Source of the DNA: SUG1106 sp051883095
GTDB lineage: Bacteria; Bacillota; Clostridia; Peptostreptococcales; Anaerovoracaceae
Reading direction: 5' to 3'
Length of the DNA stretch: 64,000 bases
Assembly (NCBI GenBank): GCA_051883095.1
Contig: JBJETB010000090.1
Coordinates: 45,723 to 109,722 of the forward strand
Shown: positions 17,202 to 26,656 of the stretch, one piece after another
Layout: each line of letters begins with the position of its first letter
How positions within the stretch are numbered: the stretch's first letter is position 1
Translations under genes and position numbers: made by a program
Notes under the pieces: model-generated
Told to the model about the DNA's origin: nothing
Databases searched by the model: none
Seen by the model: the letters and a program-made list of their open reading frames with translations, nothing else

Positions 17202-19310
17202 TCACTCTCCGCTTTCTGTGACGGTATGGCACCTTATTCCCTTCCTTTTGAAAGAAAACCCTACCGCCCCATAATAATCATTCCTATACACTATTATACA
17301 TTTTTTTGCACATTTTTCAATGGTTTTAGGTGAGGGATGGCCGTAGTTGTTTTTGCCTGTCTGTATGACCGCATAGGTGGGATTTACTACCTCAAGAAAC
17401 TCGTCGCAGGTGCTTGTCGAACTGCCGTGGTGGCCTATTTTCAATATATCTGCCGACAGGATGTCTGTTCCTTCGTATTTTTTCATCATGTTTTTTTCGC
17501 CTTCCTCGTCCAGATCCCCCGTAACAAGTATTTTGTATTCTTTGTAAAAAATCATAAACACAGAGCACATTTTGTTCTCATCCTGCCCTTTATCCTCAGG
17601 AATTTCTTCAGGCCACAGAGTGAGAATTTTTATTTCATCCGTCACATCTATTTCCGTCCCTGCCGTCAGTCCATATATCAGTTTGTCTACAGGATAAACT
17701 TCACCCAGTTCTGTCAGTCCCTTTATGTGGTCCATGTGCTGATGGGTAGCCACAGCAAGCTCTACAGAACCTGAGCCGGTTTTAAGAAGATAAGGTTTGA
17801 GAATTTTAGCTCCAACGTTATAGTTTGCACTTCCTCCACCGTCTATGAGCACGTCGGTGCTGCCTGACTTAATGTGAATGCAATCTCCCTGCCCCACATC
17901 AACGAAAACTATATCATCACTGCTCACAGGGCAATATGAGGCTATGTTAAGCATAAGAGCCCCTGCTGCTATACAACCGCAGCATGCAGAGATCTTTTTT
18001 ACCTCTCCCCTCAGCCGCATGATCTCAAAGGTCTCTGACGCAAGAAAAAACATCAGCGCCCCGGCCGCCAGCACAATCCACAAAGGAGGAGAAACTGTAT
18101 CGAATCCTCCGTGGCCTTTCATTGATGTAAACCGGTTTACAAAAAACACAAGTCTGCCCATTGCGTCAGTCAGATTTAAAAGTACACCCGGGCTGCCCAT
18201 GAAGACAAAGGTCAGGAAGCACAAAACTGCCAGAGGCACAAAATATCCCGCAAGATATATCATTGGTATATTGGCTATAAGTGCTGTCAGAGAAAAGTAA
18301 TTAAACTTATAAATCTGATAAGGCAGAAGGCCAAGATATACCGCTATGGTCGCAGCAGCAGCTTCCGGTATTATAGAAGGAATAACAGGTCTTAAGAATG
18401 CAATTGAAGAAATGGCCAGAAAAGACATCTGAAACCCCGCCCCAAAGATCACATAAGGATTGTTTATTATAAGAATCAGAGCCACAGTGCTCATAGCAGT
18501 CAGCATATCATAACGCAAATCAAAAAATTCAGCGGAAACTTTCATTACTATCATCAGTACCGCCCTGCTGACCGATGGACTCCATGCAGCAAGCTCTCCG
18601 TAGGTGTAAAGAATCATAGCCAGCATTATAAGCAGAGGCACACTCTTCCTCCGCCCGGCCAGTTTTTTATACAGTCCATAGATGATTCCCACATGAAGAC
18701 CACTTACAGCAAGGATATGAGCTGTACCGTTTTTTCGGAACATATCATAATCATCTTCCCCAAGATATGAAGTGTCACCGAAAAGAATCCCCATTATGAT
18801 ACCCTTTGTTTCTTCTGAAAGGTTATCGGCAAAGTGGCATTTCTTAACATACAGCGTCCTTTCATATTTTTCTCTGAATGTAAGGTTTTCTTCCACCGGA
18901 TCTACAGTGTTTACAACGGCTACAGCGCCAACTCCCCTGCTTTTGAGGTATCCGGCATAATCGAAGCAGTAAGGATTCCTCTGTCCTGACGGATGCTCCA
19001 ATTTAACAGTAAATGATACATTTTGATTAAGCAGATGCCTTGTCTCTCTCAGTTTTTTATCATCCTCACTGTAAAGGTTCAGCAGAACTCTTTCAGGAAA
19101 ATCGGCCGGATTTCCGTCGGCACTTATGACCTTCACCTGGAGACTGGCCCTGCCTTCTTTTTCCTGAATTCCGGTAACTTTACCCGTATAATCCTTGCTT
19201 TCTTCGAAAAATTTCATTTCAATGGAACCAGCCAGAGGTATATCCAAAGCATCAAGACCATAAAGTAAAATTAAAACCACAATTAATAGAAAGAAACATT
19301 TACGCCTCAT
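17202..19310 (-). CDS. comEC: DNA internalization competence protein ComEC/Rec2
   Basis: Polytopic membrane channel for uptake of single-stranded DNA in transformation. The 702 residues contain an N-terminal hydrophobic segment, an OB-like soluble domain (about 40-150), and the Competence domain with many helices (HILAVSGLHVGIIYGLY, about residue 205). A C-terminal metallo-beta-lactamase-type domain follows, with THQHMDHIKGL and GHHGSSTS. Full length and intact, so DNA uptake may be functional, though the other com genes are not in the window. Confidence 0.93.
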   Translation of the reverse strand: MRRKCFFLLIVVLILLYGLDALDIPLAGSIEMKFFEESKDYTGKVTGIQEKEGRASLQVKVISADGNPADFPERVLLNLYSEDDKKLRETRHLLNQNVSFTVKLEHPSGQRNPYCFDYAGYLKSRGVGAVAVVNTVDPVEENLTFREKYERTLYVKKCHFADNLSEETKGIIMGILFGDTSYLGEDDYDMFRKNGTAHILAVSGLHVGIIYGLYKKLAGRRKSVPLLIMLAMILYTYGELAAWSPSVSRAVLMIVMKVSAEFFDLRYDMLTAMSTVALILIINNPYVIFGAGFQMSFLAISSIAFLRPVIPSIIPEAAAATIAVYLGLLPYQIYKFNYFSLTALIANIPMIYLAGYFVPLAVLCFLTFVFMGSPGVLLNLTDAMGRLVFFVNRFTSMKGHGGFDTVSPPLWIVLAAGALMFFLASETFEIMRLRGEVKKISACCGCIAAGALMLNIASYCPVSSDDIVFVDVGQGDCIHIKSGSTDVLIDGGGSANYNVGAKILKPYLLKTGSGSVELAVATHQHMDHIKGLTELGEVYPVDKLIYGLTAGTEIDVTDEIKILTLWPEEIPEDKGQDENKMCSVFMIFYKEYKILVTGDLDEEGEKNMMKKYEGTDILSADILKIGHHGSSTSTCDEFLEVVNPTYAVIQTGKNNYGHPSPKTIEKCAKKCIIVYRNDYYGAVGFSFKRKGIRCHTVTESGE

Positions 19311-19372
19311 AATATCTCCTTTTTTCTCTTATAGATATTAAAAGCGCTTTTTCGAATCAAAACCACATTTAC

Positions 19373-19401
19373 ATTATATCCCATCAATAGCCTCTTTGCA
19401 A
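19373..19401 (-). promoter_or_regulatory. comEC promoter
   Basis: On the minus strand TTGCAA (19396-19401) and a perfect TATAAT (19373-19378) are 17 bp apart, about 62 bp before the comEC start codon. It is back to back with the PBP promoter; the two -35 boxes are 8 bp apart. Confidence 0.65.
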
Positions 19402-19409
19402 GAAAGTGT

Positions 19410-19438
19410 TTGGCAATATTGAATGAATATGGTATACT
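19410..19438 (+). promoter_or_regulatory. Promoter of the class A PBP gene; excludes an upstream start codon
   Basis: TTGGCA (19410-19415) and TATACT (19433-19438) are 17 bp apart. The frame of the PBP gene remains open through this promoter, so the in-frame TTG at 19410 cannot be the start codon; translation must begin downstream of about 19445. Confidence 0.7.
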
Positions 19439-19490
19439 ATATTCTGAGATTTTATGTTTTCATACTTTCAAAAGAAAGCGGGTGAATAAT

Positions 19491-22400
19491 TTGAGTAATT
19501 ATGATGACTTTGATTCAAAAAATGGAAGCAATTCAGATACAGAGCAGCATAGATCAAGACGGGCCAGAAAACAGCGCCAGGAAGAGCTTGAAAAAGCACA
19601 GCATGAGAAAATGCGCTCTGATAAAAAGGGAAAAGCTCTCTCTGCTGCCGAAGGCGGAGAAGCAGCAGTCAACGGAAAGAAATACAGGCTCAACAAGAAG
19701 CAGTTCTTTAAGTTCCTTATATGCATTTTCCTCGCTATCGCACTTCTTGTAGTTGCCTACACAGCATCAGTAATCATACGTGCTCCTAAAATTGAGACTG
19801 ATAACATCTACAGTCTTCTGTCGCAGAGCTCAGTACTCTACGATGACGAAGGTGAGATAATAGACAGTATTTTCAGCGGTGAAAAACGTACTATTGTAAG
19901 CATTGACCAGATTCCGGATCATGTGCAGAAAGCTTTCATCGCTCTCGAGGACAAGACCTTCGAAACACATCACGGATTTAACATCATACGTATTTTCGGA
20001 GCAATAAAGGATGCTGTTTTCCATGGAGGCGGCATAAGCGGCACCAGCACTATCACACAACAGCTGGCCAGAAATCTGTATCTGGAAGATAAGATGTATG
20101 AGCGTTCCTTGAACCGAAAGATTACTGAAGCATATTATGCGGTAATCCTCGAAAGCAAACTCAACAAGGACGAGATTCTGGAAGCCTATCTTAATACCAT
20201 AGCCTTCGGATGCGGCAACGGTGTACAGACTGCAGCTCAGGCATACTTTTCAAAAGATATTGAAGACGTGACTGTTGCCGAGGCGGCGGCACTTGCTGCA
20301 ATGCCTCAGGCTCCCAGTGCATACGCTCTGGTTTATTCTGCTTCAGCATCAGAAATAACTGAGGATACTCCTAACCTTATTGTAAAAAACGGAGACACTG
20401 CATACCTCTGGAATGATAAGGCTTCAGGCAGGATGAAAACGTGCCTCAAGCTGATGCTTGAACAGGGTTATATCAGTCAGGAAGAATACGATGAAGCAAT
20501 GGCAACAGAAATCAAGGACATAGTTAACCCTAACCTTGACACTCTTAACTCTGTTTCCAACTATTTTGCAGATTACGTAATAAAGACTGTAATACAGGAT
20601 CTTCAGGACGAGTACGGCTATGACTACGACCGCGCACATGAAATGGTTTACAGCGGCGGTCTCTGCATTTATACAACTATGGATTCCCAGGCTCAGTCTG
20701 TAGTAGAAAAAGAATTCAATAACGATGCCAATTTCCCTCAGCCTGTAGGGTATTCCAAAGATGGAAACGGCAACATAAAAAATTCTAACGGCGGAGTTCT
20801 GCTTTATGCTTATTCTAACTATATTGAAAGCGATGGCAGCTTCAAGCTCAGGAAAAGCGAGTACAAAAAAAATGAAGACGGCTCTTTGACTATTTATAAA
20901 GGTAAACGTCTTCTCATATATAATACAACAGTTCAGGGCAAAACTGACTACAGTGTGGAATTCAAGGACATGTATACCATTGAGAATGGCAAGTTCTACT
21001 CCATACCGGGAGGTTACCTGAACATTCCTCAGGAATACAAGTCGAGAGACTCTGAAGATAATCTGGTCGTATCGGCCAAGTTCTTCGAAGATTATCCGGA
21101 GTTCTTCACTGAGGAGGGTGACAAGCTTTCTACTAAGGACTTCTCACTGAAGCAGAAGGTTATCCAGCCTCAGTCGGCTATGACAATCATCGATAATAAG
21201 ACCGGTGCTATCAAGGCTATGATCGGCGGCCGCAAAACCGTTGGCAGAATGCTCTTTAACAGAGCTACATCTCCACGACAGCCCGGTTCTTCAATTAAGC
21301 CTATTGCTGTTTACTCTCCTGCCCTTCAGCTCAGTTACGAGCTTTCGCAGGCAGGCAAAGAATTCACAGCAGCAGATAACGGCTTCGACCAGCAAGGGGC
21401 AGAGTTATGGGGTAATTACCTCACAACGGCATCCATTGTTGACGACGAACCGACAAAGATTAACGGCAAAACATGGCCTGTCAACTCATATCGTTCCTAC
21501 AGAGGGCTTTATACCTTCAGAACTGCTCTTCAGCAGTCTGTAAACGTATGTGCAGTAAAGATTCTGTCACAGGTAGGTGTTGATTATGCCTTCGATATAG
21601 CCCAGAAATTCGGTATAACTACACTTGTTAAGGAAGGCGAAAGCAATGACCTTAACCTAGCCGCACTGGGTATGGGCGGAATGACTAAAGGCGCTTCCAC
21701 CCTTGAGATGGCAAGTGCATATTCAACCTTTGTAAACGACGGGGTTCACAAGAGCTACTCCTGTTACACCAAGGTTACCAACAGAAACGGCGATGTTCTT
21801 CTGGAACCTACAGTTACTGAAACCGAGGTCCTTGATCCGGGTGTCGCCTGGATAATGAGGGACGTTCTCCAGACAGTAGTGAGTGAAGGTATCGGTTCCT
21901 ATGCCAGAGTTTCCGGTATGAATGTGGGCGGTAAGACAGGTACCACTTCAGACAGCTACGATATCTGGTTTGACGGTTTTTCAGCAAACTACTCCGCATC
22001 CATATGGATAGGAAACGATGTAAACATCAAGCTTTCCTCCATGTCGCCGATGGCTGCACGACTTTGGGGAAAGATCATGGGACAGATAGATGCTGCCAAG
22101 AGTGGCACCTACTCCAAGAGACCTTCCAATGTTGTATCTGCCCAGATTGATACTAAGAGCGGACTTTTAGCTACTGAGGGAAGCACAAGTACACGTACAG
22201 AATATTTCACTTCCGGTACAGAACCTAAGGAAGCGGGAACACTGAATAATACAGTTCAGATTTGTACAGAATCAGGATATCTTGCAACACCATCCTGCTC
22301 AAATACCAAGTCAAAGACAGGTATAATGAGACCATATATTCCTAATAAAAGGGTTGGTGACTACAAGAATGAGCTTCCTCACTATTACTGCAACAAGCAT

Positions 22401-22592
22401 AACCCTAATCCGGAAGTATACCCTACTGAACCGGGCAAGAAGGTCACAATAGTTGAAGAACCTATTGTAGATCCTGAACCTGATGATCCTGAAAATCCGG
22501 GAACTGCCCCTGGCATAGACCCCGGAAATGATCCTGTGATCCCTCCGGAAACTGACAATCCTGGAGATGAAGAGGAAGAAGAAATTGAATAA
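19491..22592 (+). CDS. Class A penicillin-binding protein (PBP1A-type glycosyltransferase/transpeptidase)
   Basis: Bifunctional peptidoglycan synthase. From the TTG start at 19491 (GGGTGA just upstream) it has 1033 residues: a charged cytoplasmic tail rich in Arg/Lys/Glu, one membrane helix (FLICIFLAIALLVVAYTASV), and a GT51 domain (ALEDKTFETHHGFN, GTSTITQQLARNLYLE). An unusually long insert follows, then the transpeptidase domain with PGSSIKP (SxxK), QQSVNVCAVK (SxN) and GGKTGTT (KTG). A Pro/Asp/Glu-rich low-complexity tail of about 50 residues ends the protein. All catalytic motifs are intact. A GTG at 19482 is an alternative start. Confidence 0.93.
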   Translation: MSNYDDFDSKNGSNSDTEQHRSRRARKQRQEELEKAQHEKMRSDKKGKALSAAEGGEAAVNGKKYRLNKKQFFKFLICIFLAIALLVVAYTASVIIRAPKIETDNIYSLLSQSSVLYDDEGEIIDSIFSGEKRTIVSIDQIPDHVQKAFIALEDKTFETHHGFNIIRIFGAIKDAVFHGGGISGTSTITQQLARNLYLEDKMYERSLNRKITEAYYAVILESKLNKDEILEAYLNTIAFGCGNGVQTAAQAYFSKDIEDVTVAEAAALAAMPQAPSAYALVYSASASEITEDTPNLIVKNGDTAYLWNDKASGRMKTCLKLMLEQGYISQEEYDEAMATEIKDIVNPNLDTLNSVSNYFADYVIKTVIQDLQDEYGYDYDRAHEMVYSGGLCIYTTMDSQAQSVVEKEFNNDANFPQPVGYSKDGNGNIKNSNGGVLLYAYSNYIESDGSFKLRKSEYKKNEDGSLTIYKGKRLLIYNTTVQGKTDYSVEFKDMYTIENGKFYSIPGGYLNIPQEYKSRDSEDNLVVSAKFFEDYPEFFTEEGDKLSTKDFSLKQKVIQPQSAMTIIDNKTGAIKAMIGGRKTVGRMLFNRATSPRQPGSSIKPIAVYSPALQLSYELSQAGKEFTAADNGFDQQGAELWGNYLTTASIVDDEPTKINGKTWPVNSYRSYRGLYTFRTALQQSVNVCAVKILSQVGVDYAFDIAQKFGITTLVKEGESNDLNLAALGMGGMTKGASTLEMASAYSTFVNDGVHKSYSCYTKVTNRNGDVLLEPTVTETEVLDPGVAWIMRDVLQTVVSEGIGSYARVSGMNVGGKTGTTSDSYDIWFDGFSANYSASIWIGNDVNIKLSSMSPMAARLWGKIMGQIDAAKSGTYSKRPSNVVSAQIDTKSGLLATEGSTSTRTEYFTSGTEPKEAGTLNNTVQICTESGYLATPSCSNTKSKTGIMRPYIPNKRVGDYKNELPHYYCNKHNPNPEVYPTEPGKKVTIVEEPIVDPEPDDPENPGTAPGIDPGNDPVIPPETDNPGDEEEEEIE

Positions 22593-22670
22593 CTGCTGAA
22601 AAAACATATAAAAAGAGACTGTGAAAAAAGAGAGGGCCTTACAACAAGACCAGAGATTAATCCACATAAA

Positions 22671-22709
22671 AAGAGCACTATTGGCTAGGATTCTAACCTT
22701 TAGTGCTCA
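22671..22709. terminator. Hairpin downstream of the PBP gene (terminator-like)
   Basis: AGAGCACTA pairs with TAGTGCTC, and the inner bases TTGGCTAG/CTAACC extend the stem; ATTTT follows. A closely similar hairpin lies at 41681-41721 after rpe. It sits 79 bp after the PBP stop. Confidence 0.55.
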
Positions 22710-22725
22710 TTTTCTCGATCTGGTA

Positions 22726-22777
22726 CCCACACGATAGTTTAGAGAAGACTTTCTCTCACCCACACGATAATTTAGAG
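22726..22777. repeat. Imperfect direct repeat pair, possible insertion-sequence end relic
   Basis: CCCACACGATARTTTAGAG occurs at 22726-22744 and 22759-22777 (33-bp pitch), one base different. A short GAGA...TCTC inversion lies between the copies, and GTACC flanks on both sides. There is no reading frame here. Multiple subterminal repeats of about 20 bp are typical of IS21-family ends, so a decayed end is possible; that assignment is inference. Confidence 0.45.
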
Positions 22778-22822
22778 TACCAAATCAATCGTTCTCTCGG
22801 GTTTAATTTTCATTATTAAGAC

Positions 22823-23839
22823 CTATTTAATAGCTGCGAAATATTTAAGTGTTCTGATAAGCTGGCAGGTATAACTCATTTCGTTGTCGTACCATGCCAC
22901 TATTCTTACCTCATATATGTGTGTTCCGCACTGCTGTGCCAGTGTCTGGGTTGCGTCGAAAAGTGAACCGTAGCTCATGCCGATAATGTCGGATGAAACC
23001 AGTTCTTCTTCTGTATAACCAAAAGACTCTGAAGCCGCTGCTTTCATAGCCGCATTGATACCTTCCACAGATACCGAATCTGTCATATCCTTTAGTGTTG
23101 CATCCAGAATTGTAACAGAACCTGACGGCACAGGCACTCTTTGAGCTGAACCGATAAGCTTGCCGTCAAGTTCCGGAATTACCAGTCCGATGGCCTTGGC
23201 TGCTCCCGTGGAATTCGGCACGATATTGATGGCACCTGCTCTGGCTCGTCTAAGGTCGCCCTTCCTGTGAGGTCCGTCCAGGAGCATCTGATCTCCTGTA
23301 TAGGCATGAATTGTGGTCATAAAGCCTGTACGAAGCTCTCTGTAATCATTGAGCACCTTGGCCATAGGCGCCAGACAGTTGGTTGTGCAGGATGCGCCTG
23401 AAATGATGTTGTCTTCTGCCTTAAGCGTTTCATGATTTACACCGTATACTATAGTCGGCAGATCATTTCCCGCAGGAGCTGAAATCAGCACCTTTTTGGT
23501 GCCTGCATCTATATGAGCCTGTGACTTTGCCTTGGAAGTATAAAATCCTGTACACTCCAGCACCACATCTATCCCAAGTTCACCCCAAGGAAGGTTGTGC
23601 GCGTCTTGCTCCGCGTAAACAGGAATATTCTTTCCATCTACTGTGATTGATTTATCATCCCACTCCACTTTATGTCCTGTGTATTTACCCTGTACAGAAT
23701 CGTATTTCAAAAGATGTGCCAGCATCTCAGGAGCGGTCAGGTCATTTATTGCTGTAACTTCCATGTCAGGGTCATCAAAGACCTGTCTGAAAGCCAGTCT
23801 GCCTATTCTTCCGAATCCGTTAATTGCAATTTTAATCAT
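22823..23839 (-). CDS. gap: Type I glyceraldehyde-3-phosphate dehydrogenase (paralogue 2)
   Basis: A second 338-residue GAPDH. It has INGFGRIGRLAFRQ, the adenosine-ribose-binding Asp in AINDLTAPE (typical of NAD enzymes), the catalytic Cys in GASCTTNCLAPMAKVL, TTIHAYTGDQ and SWYDNE-like AWYDNEMSYT near the end. It is the Gram-positive GapA-like form, clearly different from the paralogue at 707-1723. It lies just 3' of ppdK in the same direction (14 bp apart), so both are probably one unit for glycolytic/PPi-linked flux. The GGAGGAG site supports the start at 23839. Confidence 0.95.
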   Translation of the reverse strand: MIKIAINGFGRIGRLAFRQVFDDPDMEVTAINDLTAPEMLAHLLKYDSVQGKYTGHKVEWDDKSITVDGKNIPVYAEQDAHNLPWGELGIDVVLECTGFYTSKAKSQAHIDAGTKKVLISAPAGNDLPTIVYGVNHETLKAEDNIISGASCTTNCLAPMAKVLNDYRELRTGFMTTIHAYTGDQMLLDGPHRKGDLRRARAGAINIVPNSTGAAKAIGLVIPELDGKLIGSAQRVPVPSGSVTILDATLKDMTDSVSVEGINAAMKAAASESFGYTEEELVSSDIIGMSYGSLFDATQTLAQQCGTHIYEVRIVAWYDNEMSYTCQLIRTLKYFAAIK

Positions 23840-23853
23840 TGTTCTCTCCTCCT

Positions 23854-26481
23854 TTATTTAGTATCTTTAATTGCCGCCTGGGCTGCCGCAAGCCTTGCGA
23901 TAGGCACACGGAACGGTGAGCAGGACACGTAGTCCAGTCCTATCCTGTGGCAGAATTCCACTGAGCTCGGGTCTCCTCCATGCTCTCCGCATACTCCTGT
24001 GTGGAGATTGCTGTTTGCTTCCTTTCCAATCTTTATCGCCCTCTTCATCAGCTGGCCCACTCCCTTCTGGTCAAGCTTTGCAAAAGGATCGTTTTCGAAT
24101 ATCTTGTTCTCATAGTAGGAATCCAGGAACTTGCCTGCATCGTCTCTCGAGAAGCCGTAGGTCATCTGGGTCAGGTCGTTGGTTCCGAAGCTGAAGAAGT
24201 CAGCCACTTCCGCTATCTCATCTGCTGTCACGCAGGCTCTAGGAATTTCAATCATGGTTCCTACCTTGTACTTAAGCTCTGCTCCTGCAGCTAAGATTTC
24301 TGCATCGGCGATCTCTGTTACAATCTTCTTTACAAAATCCAGCTCCTTAACATCTGATGTAAGCGGTATCATTATTTCAGGCACCATATCCCAGTCAGGA
24401 TGTGCCTTCTTCACCTTGAGGGCCGCACGGATTACTGCCTTTGTCTGCATTCTCGCAATTTCAGGATAGGTTATGGCAAGTCTCAGTCCTCTGTGGCCCA
24501 TCATAGGGTTGAACTCGTGCAGTGAAGTGATGATGTCCTTGATTTCATCCACTGTTTTTCCCTGGGCGTCTGCCAGCTTCTTTATGTCTTCCTCTTCTGT
24601 AGGCAGGAATTCGTGGAGAGGCGGGTCGAGGAAACGGATGGTTACAGGATATCCTTCAAGGGCTTCAAAGAGGCCTTCAAAGTCTCCCTGCTGATAAGGC
24701 AGTATCTTTTCGAGGGCTGCTTCTCTTTCCTCTACTGTATCAGAGCATATCATCTCTCTGAATGCCGCGATTCTGTCCTCTTCGAAGAACATGTGCTCTG
24801 TACGGCAAAGGCCTATTCCCTCTGCTCCAAGCTCACGGGCTTTCCTTGCATCTGACGGTGTGTCCGCATTGGTTCTTACCTTAAGTCTTCTGTACTTGTC
24901 CGCCCATGCCATGATTCTTCCGAATTCGCCTGCTATGACTGCATCTGTTGTCGGGATGATTCCCTCATAGATGTTTCCTGTGGTACCGTCAAGAGATATC
25001 TCAGAGCCTTCTGTAAAGGTCTTTCCGCCCAGAGTGAATCTCTTGTTTTCTTCGTCCATATTTATGTCGCCGCAGCCTGATACGCAGCATGTTCCCATGC
25101 CTCTTGCAACTACTGCTGCGTGAGATGTCATGCCTCCGCGCACTGTGAGGATTCCCTGGGCCGCCTTCATTCCTGTAATATCCTCAGGGGATGTTTCAAG
25201 ACGCACAAGAACAACCTTTTCTCCTCTTGCTGCCCATTCTACCGCATCGTCGGCGTTGAACACTACCTTTCCGCAGGCTGCCCCAGGAGATGCTCCAAGG
25301 CCCTTTCCTATAGGTTCTGCCGCTTTGAGCGACGCTGCATTGAACTGCGGGTGAAGGAGGGTATCAAGGTTTCTAGGGTCTATCATTGCCACTGCTTCTT
25401 CTTCGGTTCTCATTCCCTCATCTACAAGGTCACAGGCTATCTTTAACGCTGCCTGAGCTGTTCTCTTGCCGTTTCTTGTCTGCAGCATGAAAAGCTTACG
25501 GTCCTGAATAGTAAACTCCATGTCCTGCATGTCTCTGTAGTGGTTTTCAAGGGTTCTGCACACTTCCTTGAACTGCTGGAATACCTCAGGCATTACTTCT
25601 GCAAGGGATTCTATCGGCTGAGGTGTACGCACTCCTGCCACCACGTCTTCGCCCTGGGCATTGAGCAGGAACTCTCCCATGAGTTTCTTTTCTCCTGTAG
25701 CAGGGTCACGGGTAAAGGCCACTCCTGTTCCTGATTCATCAGACCAGTTTCCGAAGGCCATTTCCTGTACATTCACTGCTGTTCCCCATGAATACGGGAT
25801 ATCGTTATCTCTGCGGTATACGTTGGCTCTAGGGTTATCCCATGATCTGAATACGGCCTTGATTGCTCCCATCAGCTGTTCTCTAGGGTCATCAGGAAAG
25901 TCCTCACCTATCTTTTCCCTGTATTCTGCCTTAAACTGGTCTGCCAGTTCCTTAAGGTCTGCTGCTGTCAGGTCCACATCCTGAGTTACTCCTCTTTTTG
26001 CCTTCATCCGGTCGATAAGCTCCTCGAAATATTTCTTGCCTACCTCCATAACCACATCCGAGTACATCTGGATGAATCTTCTGTAGCAGTCTCTGGCCCA
26101 TCTTTCGTTGCCTGTTTTGGCAGCCACGATTTCCACAACCTCTTCATTGAGACCGAGGTTTAAGATTGTGTCCATCATGCCCGGCATGGATGCTCTCGCT
26201 CCCGAGCGGACAGATACCAGCAGAGGATTTTCTTTATCTCCGAATTTCTTTCCGGTTATTTCCTCCATTTTAGTTACGGCCTGGTCTATCTGAGCCTTTA
26301 TCTCATCGTTTATCTGACGGCCGTCTTCGTAATACTGAGTGCATGCTTCCGTAGTTATGGTGAATCCCTGAGGGACAGGAAGCCCAAGCCTTGTCATCTC
26401 TGCAAGGTTGGCGCCCTTGCCGCCCAGAAGATTTCTCATGCCTGCATCTCCTTCAGAAAACATGTATACCCACTTCGCCAT
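23854..26481 (-). CDS. ppdK: Pyruvate, phosphate dikinase
   Basis: Interconverts pyruvate, ATP and Pi with PEP, AMP and PPi. The 875 residues match the family length. They contain the ATP-grasp nucleotide domain (LLGGKGANLAEM at the N-terminus), the swivelling phosphohistidine domain (GGMTSHAAVVARGMG, about residue 455) and the TIM-barrel PEP domain with GEHGGDPSS and catalytic Cys in TGVCGEHGG near the end. A GGAGG site precedes the start at 26481. A co-directional GAPDH follows. Confidence 0.98.
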   Translation of the reverse strand: MAKWVYMFSEGDAGMRNLLGGKGANLAEMTRLGLPVPQGFTITTEACTQYYEDGRQINDEIKAQIDQAVTKMEEITGKKFGDKENPLLVSVRSGARASMPGMMDTILNLGLNEEVVEIVAAKTGNERWARDCYRRFIQMYSDVVMEVGKKYFEELIDRMKAKRGVTQDVDLTAADLKELADQFKAEYREKIGEDFPDDPREQLMGAIKAVFRSWDNPRANVYRRDNDIPYSWGTAVNVQEMAFGNWSDESGTGVAFTRDPATGEKKLMGEFLLNAQGEDVVAGVRTPQPIESLAEVMPEVFQQFKEVCRTLENHYRDMQDMEFTIQDRKLFMLQTRNGKRTAQAALKIACDLVDEGMRTEEEAVAMIDPRNLDTLLHPQFNAASLKAAEPIGKGLGASPGAACGKVVFNADDAVEWAARGEKVVLVRLETSPEDITGMKAAQGILTVRGGMTSHAAVVARGMGTCCVSGCGDINMDEENKRFTLGGKTFTEGSEISLDGTTGNIYEGIIPTTDAVIAGEFGRIMAWADKYRRLKVRTNADTPSDARKARELGAEGIGLCRTEHMFFEEDRIAAFREMICSDTVEEREAALEKILPYQQGDFEGLFEALEGYPVTIRFLDPPLHEFLPTEEEDIKKLADAQGKTVDEIKDIITSLHEFNPMMGHRGLRLAITYPEIARMQTKAVIRAALKVKKAHPDWDMVPEIMIPLTSDVKELDFVKKIVTEIADAEILAAGAELKYKVGTMIEIPRACVTADEIAEVADFFSFGTNDLTQMTYGFSRDDAGKFLDSYYENKIFENDPFAKLDQKGVGQLMKRAIKIGKEANSNLHTGVCGEHGGDPSSVEFCHRIGLDYVSCSPFRVPIARLAAAQAAIKDTK

Positions 26482-26545
26482 TTTTACTACCTCCTCATTT
26501 CAATCAGTAATTATATTAAAATTATTAAAAACCTTATATTTGCAT

Positions 26546-26622
26546 GAAAAAAGCCAAGAAAACAGACAATATGCCCGATAGAACATAATTCTACAGGTAC
26601 ACATGCCTATTTGCTGGCTTTC
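26546..26622 (-). other. Long imperfect stem in the gap between the aminotransferase gene and ppdK
   Basis: On the minus strand GAGAAAGCCA is inverted about 60 bases later as TGGCTTTTTTC, and a smaller hairpin lies between. The downstream arm ends in a T-run, so it could terminate the accessory operon. It could also be an attenuator in the ppdK leader, since ppdK starts about 65 bases further on. I could not match it to a riboswitch class. Confidence 0.35.
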
Positions 26623-26656
26623 TCCAATTCACTTATGCTAACAAATAGAAGGTATA

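Noticed and set aside
19410..19490. Longer N-terminus for the class A PBP from the TTG at 19410
   Set aside because: This stretch holds a -35/-10 promoter with 17-bp spacing and has no ribosome site; the start at 19491 with GGGTGA is better.
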